Below, in pieces: positions 48,561 through 58,986 of a stretch of DNA of 64,000 nucleotides. Numbering within the stretch: position 1 is the first letter of the stretch; each line of letters begins with the position of its first letter. The translations under genes were made by a program, and so were the position numbers. The DNA is from Nemertoderma westbladi. Its lineage: Eukaryota > Xenacoelomorpha > Nemertodermatida > Nemertodermatidae. The stretch lies in the NCBI GenBank assembly GCA_032718475.1, contig JAUCBJ010005191.1, positions 1 to 64,000 of the forward strand, read 5' to 3'. The notes beneath the pieces are model-generated. The model saw only the letters and a list, made by a program, of their open reading frames with translations, was not told the origin of the DNA and ran no database searches.

Positions 48561-49226
48561 TATTACATCATGTTATAGAAAATCATTTCATATATATTAT
48601 TTTCTCAATAAATATTTTTAGCCAGTTATAAATAATATTTAAAATTAATTACAAACACAAATCATTTATAAATAATTTACTAAACGCGTGTTAAATTTTT
48701 TTAGCCCAGCACAAATAAATCGAAGGAACTACAAACACTAAGTAAAATCACATTTTAAATCCACTGCATTGTTCCAAGTATCTAAAAATAATTATTACAT
48801 AATAAATAATAATTGATACTACACTAAACATTGATACTTTATTCAGTCAATAATATATACGTTACCGGTACTTCATATTATTATCCATTGACTATTGTAC
48901 ATATGAGAGCGGATTATAGCGTCTCTATCAATTTAATTTGATAAATATATATTTGTTAGAAAATAGTATATTCAATTACCTTTATAAGGTAAGTAACCCA
49001 CAAACGACAAAATAAACTATATAATGTTGAATATACTTCCTCTGTAACATGTTCCTCCTTTACATCAATTAATAATTAACATTAATTAGCGTTAGTAATG
49101 GTTGTCGGTGTAGCTTTTAGAAGTATTGATTATTATTCTGGCGAACAGACAACGGTTAAACTAAACAAGTTATTTAGTTACTTTTGAAAGATATTCTTCT
49201 AACTAAAATGAATTCCAATCAGGAAA
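48561..49226. other. Intergenic AT-rich spacer 3' of stomatin
   Basis: No gene recognised. It should contain the 3' UTR of the minus-strand stomatin gene; no canonical polyadenylation signal close to the stop was identified. Confidence 0.4.
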
Positions 49227-50099
49227 CTAAAGTTTTGAACTTTTGCGATCCATCATTCCTTGTATCAGATCGATAGGCAATGGGAATACAATAGTAGAGT
49301 TCTTCTCCGCCGATATGGTTGTCAGGGTCTGCATGTATCTCAGTTGCAGGGCTATAGGCGATTCAGAAATAACATCGGAAGCCTCTTTGAGGGCCTTCGA
49401 GGCTTTCCACTCACCTTCAGCAGCAATAACTTTAGCCTTAGCTTCACGAGCTGCTTCGGCCTCAGCTGCCATCGCTCGCTGCATTTGAACTGGTAAACGA
49501 ACATCTTTAACCTCAACCCTCTCAACCTTCACTCCCCAAGGATCAGTGGCCGAATCAAGCATGGTCTGCATGCTATGACTGATATGCTCTCGATCAGACA
49601 AAACCTCGAAAAGATTTTTGGTTCCCAGAACGTTTCGCAAGGTCGTGGCTGAGAGTAGACGTGTTGATCTGTCAAAATGCTCCACATTTGTTATGGAAAT
49701 AATGGGATTGAAGACCCTGTAGTAGACAACAGCATCAACAGCAACTGTAACAGAATCTTTGGTCAGGATCTCTTGGGGAGGCACGTCAAACGAGACGGTT
49801 CTTAGATCGACTTTTTGGTAGTTGTCGGTGCACGGTAGAATGCAGAAAAGACCGGGTCCTTTCGCCCCACCTTGGAGGATTCGACCCAGACGAAATATAA
49901 CAGCTCTTTCATATTCCTGTACGATTTTGAAACACATGAAGATGCTGATAGGGAAGGTAAGAACGACAGCGATAAAACTTAGGAAAATCAATATGTAGTC
50001 GCATATTCCTCTTTTGGGGGCTTGACCTCTGTCATTGTATAATTCGCCTTCACTGCCCACCCGAGCTGAGGTATTATCCATAATAGGTAAATCAATCAT
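49227..50099 (-). CDS. Stomatin-family (SPFH/band 7) membrane protein
   Basis: 290 residues, intronless. Acidic/polar N terminus, then a hydrophobic hairpin segment (about 34-57) containing the family Pro (P50), then the stomatin signature EYERAVIFRLGRI (about 62-74). It continues through GPGLFCILPCTDNYQKVDLR, FDVPPQEILTKDSVTVAVDA, LRNVLGTKNLFEVLSDREHI, WGVKVERVEVKDVRLP and QRAMAAEAEAAREAKAKVIA, ending in LRYMQTLTTISAEKNSTIVF. Stomatins oligomerise on the inner face of membranes in cholesterol-rich domains and modulate ion channels (stomatin, MEC-2, UNC-1 group). Length equals the usual ~290. Met1 and Met7 are both possible starts; Met1 gives the longer normal-sized tail. No breaks are seen, so it is probably functional, perhaps a retrocopy. 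Confidence 0.93.
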   Translation of the reverse strand: MIDLPIMDNTSARVGSEGELYNDRGQAPKRGICDYILIFLSFIAVVLTFPISIFMCFKIVQEYERAVIFRLGRILQGGAKGPGLFCILPCTDNYQKVDLRTVSFDVPPQEILTKDSVTVAVDAVVYYRVFNPIISITNVEHFDRSTRLLSATTLRNVLGTKNLFEVLSDREHISHSMQTMLDSATDPWGVKVERVEVKDVRLPVQMQRAMAAEAEAAREAKAKVIAAEGEWKASKALKEASDVISESPIALQLRYMQTLTTISAEKNSTIVFPLPIDLIQGMMDRKSSKL

Positions 50100-50580
50100 T
50101 TAGTTTGATAAGAAGAAATTGGTTACGGCCGAGAAAGAAACAAATGTAATTTATAGTTCAGTTAGGAAACAATTATTGCGATTAGTACTCCAATCAGTAT
50201 GCAGTACAATATATCTTGTATGTGCACTGTACATACATATAATGGGCATGTTATTTATAGACGCTATACAAACAAACCGTAGTGGAATTCACAAGGCAAT
50301 ATTCTATTAACTGTATAATATAGAGGTTTTGATATGCCAGGCGGTGTGTTGTATGATAAATTACCGAACAACGTCAGCAACAAATAGATATAATTGCATG
50401 TCGGATCATAAAATATCCCCAGTCCAGAGGACAATGTCTAATAAGCAATGAGATATATCTTGCCTTGAGAATGTATATTATTAGTAATATTTGATACGGC
50501 TATGTTAGCTATGGGTGAGAGGAGATACAATATCTGACGATATGAGATCGTGTGAGATGAGTGCATATAGTTACACGTTC
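50100..50580. other. Intergenic region upstream of stomatin
   Basis: No gene recognised. The part near 50100 would carry the stomatin promoter. Confidence 0.4.
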
Positions 50581-50886
50581 GTGGGGCCTTCGCGCAGCAC
50601 CAAGTGAGCAAAGCCTTTAGCATATGGGTACCATTAACGAGTTGTCTGCCGTTAGTCAGAAGTCTTCAACACAATTCTCGTCCTCCTCGTCTGCCTCGTT
50701 GCGTTCGTTCGATTTTGACGAAACTTCAGATTCATTCTAAACTTTTGACGGGCTACATACATACCAAGTTTCGTTTAATTTCATAAAGGAATTAGCGTTC
50801 AAAAATTTACGACGACAGACGACGACAGACAACTCGCCAATGGCACCCATATGCTAAGGCTTCGCTCACTTCGTGGCTCGCCCCAC
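50581..50886. mobile_element. MITE-like element with long imperfect terminal inverted repeats
   Basis: Left end GTGGGGC ... AAGTGAGCAAAGCC ... TTAGCATATGGGTACCATTA ... CGAGTTGTCTG pairs with right end CAGACAACTCG ... AATGGCACCCATATGCTAAG ... GCTTCGCTCACTT ... GCCCCAC. Arms are about 65-70 bases with mismatches. The ~170-base centre has no ORF. Target duplications are not clear. Confidence 0.75.
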
Positions 50887-51199
50887 AACAGAGAGGTGAA
50901 TTGTAATTTGTAGTTAGCTAATGTTATCCTTTTAGCACATAGCGGGTTTTATCTGTTGGGGCATTATTGCATCTTACAGACTCACTGAATGGTAATACCT
51001 CAATTAATTATTAGCTCCATTCGTTCACCTGTTAGATATAGTAGATATTATTATTATATTGATATGATATTGGTGCTGCGTGTGTATAACATGATTAATA
51101 TCATTCCTGAAGGTGTCGTTATTGTGATAGACGTAACAAGTTGTGTTAGACCTTCGTAACTCACCTTAGGTGCGGCGATATAATAATTATGTACGAGAC
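50887..51199. other. Intergenic spacer
   Basis: AT-rich, nothing recognised. Confidence 0.4.
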
Positions 51200-54100
51200 T
51201 TTATTGTTACAGTGAACATTGCTTTATTGTAACTCTTATTATTACAGTGAACATTGCTTTATTGTAACTCTTATTATTACAGTGAACATTGCTTTATTGT
51301 AACTCTTATTATTACAGTGAACATTGCTTTATTGTAACTCTTATTATTACAGTGAACATTGCTTTATTGTAACTCTTATTATTACAGTGAACATTGCTTT
51401 ATTGTAACTCTTATTATTACAGTGAACATTGCTTTATTGTAACTCTTATTATTACAGTGAACATTGCTTTATTGTAACTCTTATTATTACAGTGAACATT
51501 GCTTTATTGTAACTCTTATTATTACAGTGAACATTGCTTTATTGTAACTCTTATTATTACAGTGAACATTGCTTTATTGTAACTCTTATTATTACAGTGA
51601 ACATTGCTTTATTGTAACTCTTATTATTACAGTGAACATTGCTTTATTGTAACTCTTATTATTACAGTGAACATTGCTTTATTGTAACTCTTATTATTAC
51701 AGTGAACATTGCTTTATTGTAACTCTTATTATTACAGTGAACATTGCTTTATTGTAACTCTTATTATTAGAGGGAACATTGCTTTATTGTAACTCTTATT
51801 ATTACAGTGAACATTGCTTTATTGTAACTCTTATTATTACAGTGAACATTGCTTTATTGTAACTCTTATTATTACAGTGAACATTGCTTTATTGTAACTC
51901 TTATTATTACAGTGAACATTGCTTTATTGTAACTCTTATTATTACAGTGAACATTGCTTTATTGTAACTCTTATTATTACAGTGAACATTGCTTTATTGT
52001 AACTCTTATTATTACAGTGAACATTGCTTTATTGTAACTCTTATTATTACAGGGAACATTGCTTTATTGTAACTCTTATTATTACAGTGAACAGTGCTAT
52101 ATTGTAACTCTTATTATTACAGTGAACATTGCTTTATTGTAACTCTTATTATTACAGTGAACATTGTTTTATTGTAACTCTTATTATTACAGTGAACAGT
52201 GCTTTATTGTAACTCTTATTATTACAGTGAACATTGCTTTATTGTAACTCTTATTATTACAGTGAACATTGCTTTATTGTAACTCTTATTATTACAGTGA
52301 ACATTGCTTTATTGTAACTCTTATTATTACAGTGAACATTGCTTTATTGTAACTCTTATTATTACAGTGAACAGTGCTTTATTGTAACTCTTATTATTAC
52401 AGTGAACAGTGCTTTATTGTAACTCTTATTATTACAGTGAACATTGCTTTATTGTAACTCTTATTATTACAGTGAACATTGCTTTATTGTAACTCTTATT
52501 ATTACAGTGAACATTGCTTTATTGTAACTCTTATTATTACAGTGAACATTGCTTTATTGTAACTCTTATTATTACAGTGAACAGTGCTTTATTGTAACTC
52601 TTATTATTACAGTGAACATTGCTTTATTGTAACTCTTATTATTACAGTGAACATTGCTTTATTGTAACTCTTATTATTACAGTGAACATTGCTTTATTGT
52701 AACTCTTATTATTACAGTGAACAGTGCTTTATTGTAACTCTTATTATTACCGTGAACATTGCTTTATTGTAACTCTTATTATTACAGTGAACATTGCTTT
52801 ATTGTAACTCTTATTATTACAGTGAACAGTGCTTTATTGTAACTCTTATTGTTACAGTGAACAGTGCTTTATTGTAACCCTTATTATTACAGTGAACATT
52901 GCTTTATTGTAACTCTTATTATTACAGTGAACATTGCTTTATTGTAACTCTTATTATTAGAGGGAACATTGCTTTATTGTAACTCTTATTATTACAGTGA
53001 ACATTGCTTTATTGTAACTCTTATTATTACAGTGAACATTGCTTTATTGTAACTCTTATTATTACAGTGAACATTGCTTTATTGTAACTCTTATTATTAC
53101 AGTGAACATTGCTTTATTGTAACTCTTATTATTACAGTGAACATTGCTTTATTGTAACTCTTATTATTACAGTGAACATTGCTTTATTGTAACTCTTATT
53201 ATTACAGTGAACATTGCTTTATTGTAACTCTTATTATTACAGTGAACAGTGCTTTATTGTAACTCTTATTATTACAGTGAACATTGCTTTATTGTAACTC
53301 TTATTATTACAGTGAACATTGCTTTATTGTAACTCTTATTATTACAGTGAACATTGCTTTATTGTAACTCTTATTATTACAGTGAACATTGCTTTTTTGT
53401 AACTCTTATTATTACAGTGAACAGTGCTTTATTGTAACTCTTATTATTACAGTGAACATTGCTTTATTGTAACTCTTATTATTAGAGGGAACATTGCTTT
53501 ATTGTAACTCTTATTATTACAGTGAACATTGCTTTATTGTAACTCTTATTATTAGAGGGAACATTGCTTTATTGTAACTCTTATTATTACAGTGAACATT
53601 GCTTTATTGTAACTCTTATTATTACAGTGAACATTGCTTTATTGTAACTCTTATTATTAGAGGGAACATTGCTTTATTGTAACTCTTATTATTACAGTGA
53701 ACATTGCTTTATTGTAACTCTTATTATTACAGTGAACATTGCTTCATTGTAACTCTTATTATTACAGTGAACATTGCTTTATTGTAACTCTTATTATTAC
53801 AGTGAACATTGCTTTATTGTAACTCTTATTATTACAGTGAACATTGCTTTATTGTAACTCTTATTATTACAGTGAACATTGCTTTATTGTAACTCTTATT
53901 ATTACAGTGAACATTGCTTTATTGTAACTCTTATTATTACAGTGAACATTGCTTTATTGTAACTCTTATTATTACAGTGAACATTGCTTTATTGTAACTC
54001 TTATTATTACAGTGAACATTGCTTTATTGTAACTCTTATTATTACAGTGAACATTGCTTTATTGTAACTCTTATTATTACAGTGAACATTGCTTTATTGT

Positions 54101-54954
54101 AACTCTTATTATTACAGTGAACATTGCTTTATTGTAACTCTTATTATTACAGTGAACATTGCTTTATTGTAACTCTTATTATTACAGTGAACATTGCTTT
54201 ATTGTAACTCTTATTATTACAGTGAACATTGCTTTATTGTAACTCTTATTATTACAGTGAACATTGCTTTATTGTAACTCTTATTATTACAGTGAACATT
54301 GCTTTATTGTAACTCTTATTATTACAGTGAACATTGCTTTATTGTAACTCTTATTATTACAGTGAACATTGCTTTATTGTAACTCTTATTATTACAGTGA
54401 ACATTGCTTTATTGTAACTCTTATTATTATAGTGAACATTGCTTTATTGTAACTCTTATTATTACAGTGAACATTGCTTTATTGTAACTCTTATTATTAC
54501 AGTGAACAGTGCTTTATTGTAACTCTTATTATTACAGTGAACATTGCTTTATTGTAACTCTTATTATTACAGTGAACAGTGCTTTATTGTAACTCTTATT
54601 ATTACAGTGAACATTGCTTTATTGTAACTCTTATTATTACAGTGAACATTGCTTTATTGTAACTCTTATTATTACAGTGAACATTGCTTTATTGTAACTC
54701 TTATTATTACAGTGAACATTGCTTTATTGTAACTCTTATTATTACAGTGAACATTGCTTTATTGTAACTCTTATTATTACAGTGAACATTGCTTTATTGT
54801 AACTCTTATTATTACAGTGAACATTGCTTTATTGTAACTCTTATTATTACAGTGAACATTGCTTTATTGTAACTCTTATTATTACAGTGAACATTGCTTT
54901 ATTGTAACTCTTATTATTAGAGTGAACATTGCTTTATTGTAACTCGTATTATTG
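51200..54954 (+). repeat. 35-bp minisatellite resembling a 3' splice site, about 107 copies
   Basis: The unit is TGAACATTGCTTTATTGTAA plus CTCTTATTATTACAG. TGTAAC resembles a branch site, TCTTATTATTA is pyrimidine-rich, and CAG follows. Common variants are ACAGTG (for ACATTG) and TTAGAGGGAAC. No exon was found at either end. Confidence 0.97.
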
Positions 54955-55678
54955 TTCCACCATTGATCTTTAAACTTCACAGAGGATTTACAATTCTGCA
55001 AAACCCTCCACTGGGACTTTTCCTTAATACAGGACCCCTGATCTAGGGCTTGTAAGGCGACGACAGATGCCGTTCACAACCTCTACTACTTTTTTAACCT
55101 TTTTTAAATTTTATTATAAAGTTTATAGTCGTTTCCCTTAAAATAAAGTGAGGCTGCATGACATGATGCGTTGAAACTTAAGCCAACTAATGTAGAGTTT
55201 CAAATATTAATATTGTTGTGAAATATTAATTGGAAAAAGTTCCGTAACACACCAAAATAACCTTTAAGGAAAAACATCCGAAATGCTGTTGTATCTCTCA
55301 AACAAACACTCCCTGTACATCCACACCTGCTGCATAAGTAAGTTATGAACCAATGTGAACCACGACATATCCAGTTTATTCTGACGTCAATCAATAATAA
55401 AACTGGAATCAGTAATAAGTTTCCAATGAATTATTAATATCATACCTCAATGCAAACTCCATAAGCTTAAATCGCATATTAGAATGGAAGATTGGTTGCC
55501 TGTGGCAACATTATCAGGTTAATAAGAAGCATGGGAGAGTGCCATGGTAATGAAATGCACAACAGTGAATATATTTAAATTGGCAACAATAAGTTGGGTT
55601 AATTAAATACTGACAGCTTGGGCCTACTGATCAATTGCTTCTTGTGACAAATTTGTGGAATATTATATTTGTTTCATA
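54955..55678. other. Upstream region of caveolin
   Basis: No gene recognised; it should contain the caveolin promoter and 5' UTR. Confidence 0.4.
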
Positions 55679-55738
55679 ATGGCCGACAGCTTGGACCTTG
55701 AAAACCGTGATCCAAATGAGATAAACATACACGTTAGA
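55679..55738 (+). CDS. Caveolin exon 1
   Basis: ATG at 55679 and donor AGA|GTGAGT. It encodes MADSLDLENRDPNEINIHVR. The NRDP-x-x-(I/L)N block is the conserved N-terminal caveolin segment (NRDPKHLN type) that precedes the signature motif. The exon ends in phase 0 and joins exon 2 at 56056. The tail before NRDP is very short compared with vertebrate CAV1. Confidence 0.88.
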
Positions 55739-56055
55739 GTGAGTATAAGTAAATAATATTATATACAAACCTGGGCCAACAATAAATTGTACATTTGGAG
55801 TTTTCATCAGAAATACTAGAAAAGCATTTCTTAGCAATCTTTCTTAGCGAAAGTAGTTGATTTTCTTTAGCTTTGTGGATAATATGACTTTTTACGATTA
55901 ACCAAAATTTTGTGTTCACGCCAAAAACTCCTGCTAACGAAAATGCCTGCTAACGTCAGTAGCCACGGAATAAAACGTTAACGATTTAAAGAATAAACAT
56001 AATTATTTACACTAAACCTATTATTTCAACCTAAGAGATTACTCTAACTTTATAG
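55739..56055 (+). other. Caveolin intron
   Basis: 317-base GT-AG intron (GTGAGT ... ACTTTATAG), AT-rich, no repeat array; the only ordinary-looking short intron besides those at 20938, 21282, 21741 and 21868. Confidence 0.7.
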
Positions 56056-56394
56056 GCTCTATTTGAAGACGTACTTGCGGAGCCAGAAGGGGCCCATTCC
56101 ATCGACTGTCTATGGAAGCTAACCTACCAGTGTTTCACCGGTACAAAGTCGGTCTGCTATATGATACTGACCACGATATTGGGTCTACCTCTTGCTTTCG
56201 CTTGGGGCTTGTCTTTCGCCTGCATGTCGTTCGAATTGGTCTGGTGTGTGACCCCGCTGCTAAAGATATACTTTGTGGAGTTGGCGGCCTACAGAATGCT
56301 GTACACCAGCGTGATTCGTTGTGTTTGTGATCCCTGCTTCGAGTCATGTGGTCGTATATGTGGCGACATGAAGGTCACCCAAGTCAAAGGATAA
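56056..56394 (+). CDS. Caveolin exon 2 (signature, scaffolding and membrane domain)
   Basis: It encodes ALFEDVLAEPEGAHSIDCLW, carrying the caveolin signature FEDV(I/L)AEPEG, then the scaffolding-like LTYQCFTGTKSVCYMILTTI. The hydrophobic intramembrane segment LGLPLAFAWGLSFACMSFEL keeps the family Pro (GLPLA; IPMALIWG in CAV1). It continues with TPLLKIYFVELAAYRMLYTS and CDPCFESCGRICGDM. The last part is Cys-rich, as expected for palmitoylated caveolins. With exon 1 the protein is 132 residues, short against 150-178 for vertebrate caveolins because of the N terminus. Caveolins oligomerise in the plasma membrane and can bend it. Subfamily cannot be assigned. Confidence 0.92.
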   Translation, partial: ALFEDVLAEPEGAHSIDCLWKLTYQCFTGTKSVCYMILTTILGLPLAFAWGLSFACMSFELVWCVTPLLKIYFVELAAYRMLYTSVIRCVCDPCFESCGRICGDMKVTQVKG

Positions 56395-56950
56395 CATTAT
56401 TGCAGGATATATACAGAAGTTGTGCAGTACTGTAGGACGAGACTATAACTAACTAATATAAATTACATCAGTTAATCAGCCTTTTGAAATAACTTACCTA
56501 CATGACACTATAATTTTAAATTTTCCTCCACCCCAACAACCCCTCGTTTACTGTTTTGGTTAGAAAAGCCTTTGTCATTGTGACATGTTCCTTCCCATTA
56601 ATTATTATTGTTCAATATATATTTTTTCGTCAACCTGGTCAATCTCAGGTACATTAGCTGTGTATTACCATTAATGTAGGGTTACTACTAGCCCCACACC
56701 TCTGATTCCTATTTTATTTATTTTTCTTAAAATAGTTATTTAAGTTGTTGTCCTCCTTTGAGATAAAGTATATTAAAACCAACTATTTGTAGAGATTGGA
56801 TCCACATCAGCAATGCTGTACCCTGTACTGTACAATACAGGCCTACATATATGTTGGGGTTGGCCATAGATCCTTCAATGCCTCAATGGACAAAGTTACC
56901 ATAATATGGTGCAATTCCCAGATAGCACTACTACCTTATGGTAGAATGCC
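56395..56950 (+). other. Caveolin 3' flank
   Basis: No further gene recognised. It is probably the caveolin 3' UTR, with several AT-rich runs but no clear AATAAA until 57123. Confidence 0.4.
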
Positions 56951-56970
56951 GGGGGGGGGGGGGGGGGGGG
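56951..56970. repeat. Poly(G) tract of 20
   Basis: Twenty consecutive G on the plus strand. Such tracts are prone to length error in sequencing and can form quadruplexes. A (TA)n run follows at about 56996-57014. Confidence 0.95.
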
Positions 56971-57122
56971 CTAACATACTGCTGTATATACTATTGTATA
57001 TATATATATATATTAACTGTGTGTGTTAATTGTTATGTGTATTTAGGGTTTAGGGAGAGATACAGTCTATAATAATATAAAGTTGTAAGCTTATATTCAA
57101 ATATTTACTGTTGCAGCATGGA

Positions 57123-57128
57123 AATAAA
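57123..57128 (+). promoter_or_regulatory. AATAAA, possible caveolin polyadenylation signal
   Basis: Canonical hexamer 0.73 kb after the caveolin stop and the first clear one in that direction. Confidence 0.35.
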
Positions 57129-57187
57129 ACATGTATTTAGCAATCCAGGGTGACAACCATTAAAAAAAAACATTTAATATATTATAA

Positions 57188-57584
57188 TGTTAAATTTCTG
57201 GATTACTTAACGCTAATCCACGGACGTTATTTCTCGCTCGGGTTCGGGTTAGCTAATAATATGTTCGTCAACATGTTAGCCATTATTTCTATCTATAATT
57301 CTATTACATTTTTTAAATTTCATATTTTTCAAAATTAATATATTAGCTAGTTTTTGTTATTATTATATTGTTGTTCTAGAAAATGTTTGGTGGTTTATAA
57401 AAATGTTCCAGAATTTTTTTCTGTAACCATTTTAAGAGGCTTAGAACATAGTTCTATAAATTTGATAGATAATAGCGAAAATGTTGGTGAATCGTGAACA
57501 AAACATACAAATATAAAAATAGGCCAATATTTTATATTTGTATTATATATTATACATCTTGTTAAGTAATCCAGAAATTTAACA
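57188..57584. mobile_element. 397-bp MITE with perfect 24-bp terminal inverted repeats
   Basis: The left end starts TGTTAAATTTCTGGATTACT (57188-57211 in full). The right end at 57561-57584 is its exact reverse complement, ending AGAAATTTAACA. ATAA flanks both sides (57184-57187 and 57585-57588), consistent with a 4-bp target duplication. There is no ORF of note inside. A non-autonomous DNA transposon is the natural reading; superfamily not assigned. Confidence 0.85.
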
Positions 57585-57594
57585 ATAAAACAAC

Positions 57595-57728
57595 ATATTG
57601 TGTATAATCTACCTTTTTATCTCACTTCGGTCCCTCGTTTGAATATTTCACTCACTCGCTCCGCTCGTTCGTGTAGATATTAACACTCGGGACCGGCGTG
57701 AAATAAAGTCCTACATTATACACAATAT
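57595..57728. mobile_element. 134-bp inverted-repeat element next to the MITE
   Basis: ATATTGTGTATAAT at the left end pairs exactly with ATTATACACAATAT at the right. The inner arms (CTAC ... TTTTTATCTCACTTCGGTCCC against GGGACCGGCGTGAAATAAAG ... GTAG) continue imperfectly, so nearly the whole element folds back. Confidence 0.75.
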
Positions 57729-58099
57729 AATAAATAGTTAAATTATTCTTAGTAATTAAAAAAATATATTACGTAACTTATATAAACTAAAATAATCATA
57801 AAATATACCGGTAACTATTTAACAATTACACCATATTGAATGTTCTTAAACATTAATCGAAATATATTTGGTATTAAAATATTACAGTTGAAAAATATTA
57901 CGAGAACAAAAATTATTTATAGAGTTACAAAAAAATAATTAACATCCTAAACCAAATCAATATAATCGCGCTTTTAGGATTGTTTTCCTCCTTTGGTTAT
58001 TAAAACATTTTCAAGCGCATTTATCAGCTATCGACACATTCGTATTGGGAACAATGTATTTTATTATCCTCCAATACAAAAGTACCCCGATAAGGCATC
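57729..58099. other. AT-rich spacer
   Basis: No gene or RNA recognised. Confidence 0.4.
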
Positions 58100-58665
58100 G
58101 CAGTACAACCCAGTACGTCGCAGTACAACCCAGTACGTCGCAGTACAACCCAGTACGTCGCAGTACAACCCAGTACGTCGCGGTTCAACCCAGTACGTCG
58201 CAGTACAACCCAGTACGTCGCAGTACAACCCAGTACGTCGCAGTACAACCCAGTACGTCGCGGTTCAACCCAGTACGTCGCAGTACAACCCAGTACGTCG
58301 CAGTACAACCCAGTACGTCGCAGTACAACCCAGTACGTCGCAGTACAACCCAGTACGTCGCAGTACAACCCAGTACGTCGCAGTACAACCCCAGTACGTC
58401 GCAGTACAACCCAGTACGTCGCAGTAAAACCCAGTACGCCGCAGTACAACCCAGTACGTCGCAGTACAACCCAGTACGTCGTAGTACAACCCAATACGTC
58501 GCAGTACAACCCAGTAAGTCGCAGTACAACCCAGTACGTCGCAGTAAAACCCAGTACGTCGCAGTACAACCCAATACGTCGCAGTACAACCCAGTAAGTC
58601 GCAGTACAACCCAGTACGTCGCGGTACAACCCAGTACGTCGCAGTACAACCCAGTACGTCGCAGT
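58100..58665. repeat. 20-bp minisatellite, about 28 copies
   Basis: The unit CAGTACAACCCAGTACGTCG consists of two related decamers starting CAGTAC. Variants include GGTTC for AGTAC and GTAAGTCG for GTACGTCG. One inserted C near 58390 shifts phase. ORFs on both strands across it are artefacts. Confidence 0.95.
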
Positions 58666-58796
58666 CAGCTGGTGATGTATCCTTGACTGCAATTTTAGCA
58701 GCTGATTATCAGCTGGTGATGTATCCTTGACTGCAACTTTAGCAGCTGATAATCAGTTGGTGATGTATCCTTGACTGCAACTTTAGCAGCTTGATA
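58666..58796. repeat. 44-bp tandem repeat, three copies
   Basis: Each copy contains GTGATGTATCCTTGACTGCA and TTTAGCAGCTGAT; CAGCTG palindromes lie at both ends of the unit. Confidence 0.9.
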
Positions 58797-58986
58797 TCTA
58801 CCATATCTACTCAAGATTATCCATATTGAGTTCTATTATTATATTCTCTTCACATGTAGCTGACAGAAGAAATGCAGAATAGTATTGGCTAGTGATATTT
58901 AAAGTAAAATTAAGAAATGTTTCAAATTTACCGGTAGAATAAAACGAAATACATTAAATTTACCTTACTGTGAAAAAAAATCGTAT

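Noticed and set aside
58024-58692. ORFs on both strands of 144-222 codons
   Set aside because: By-products of the 20-bp array.
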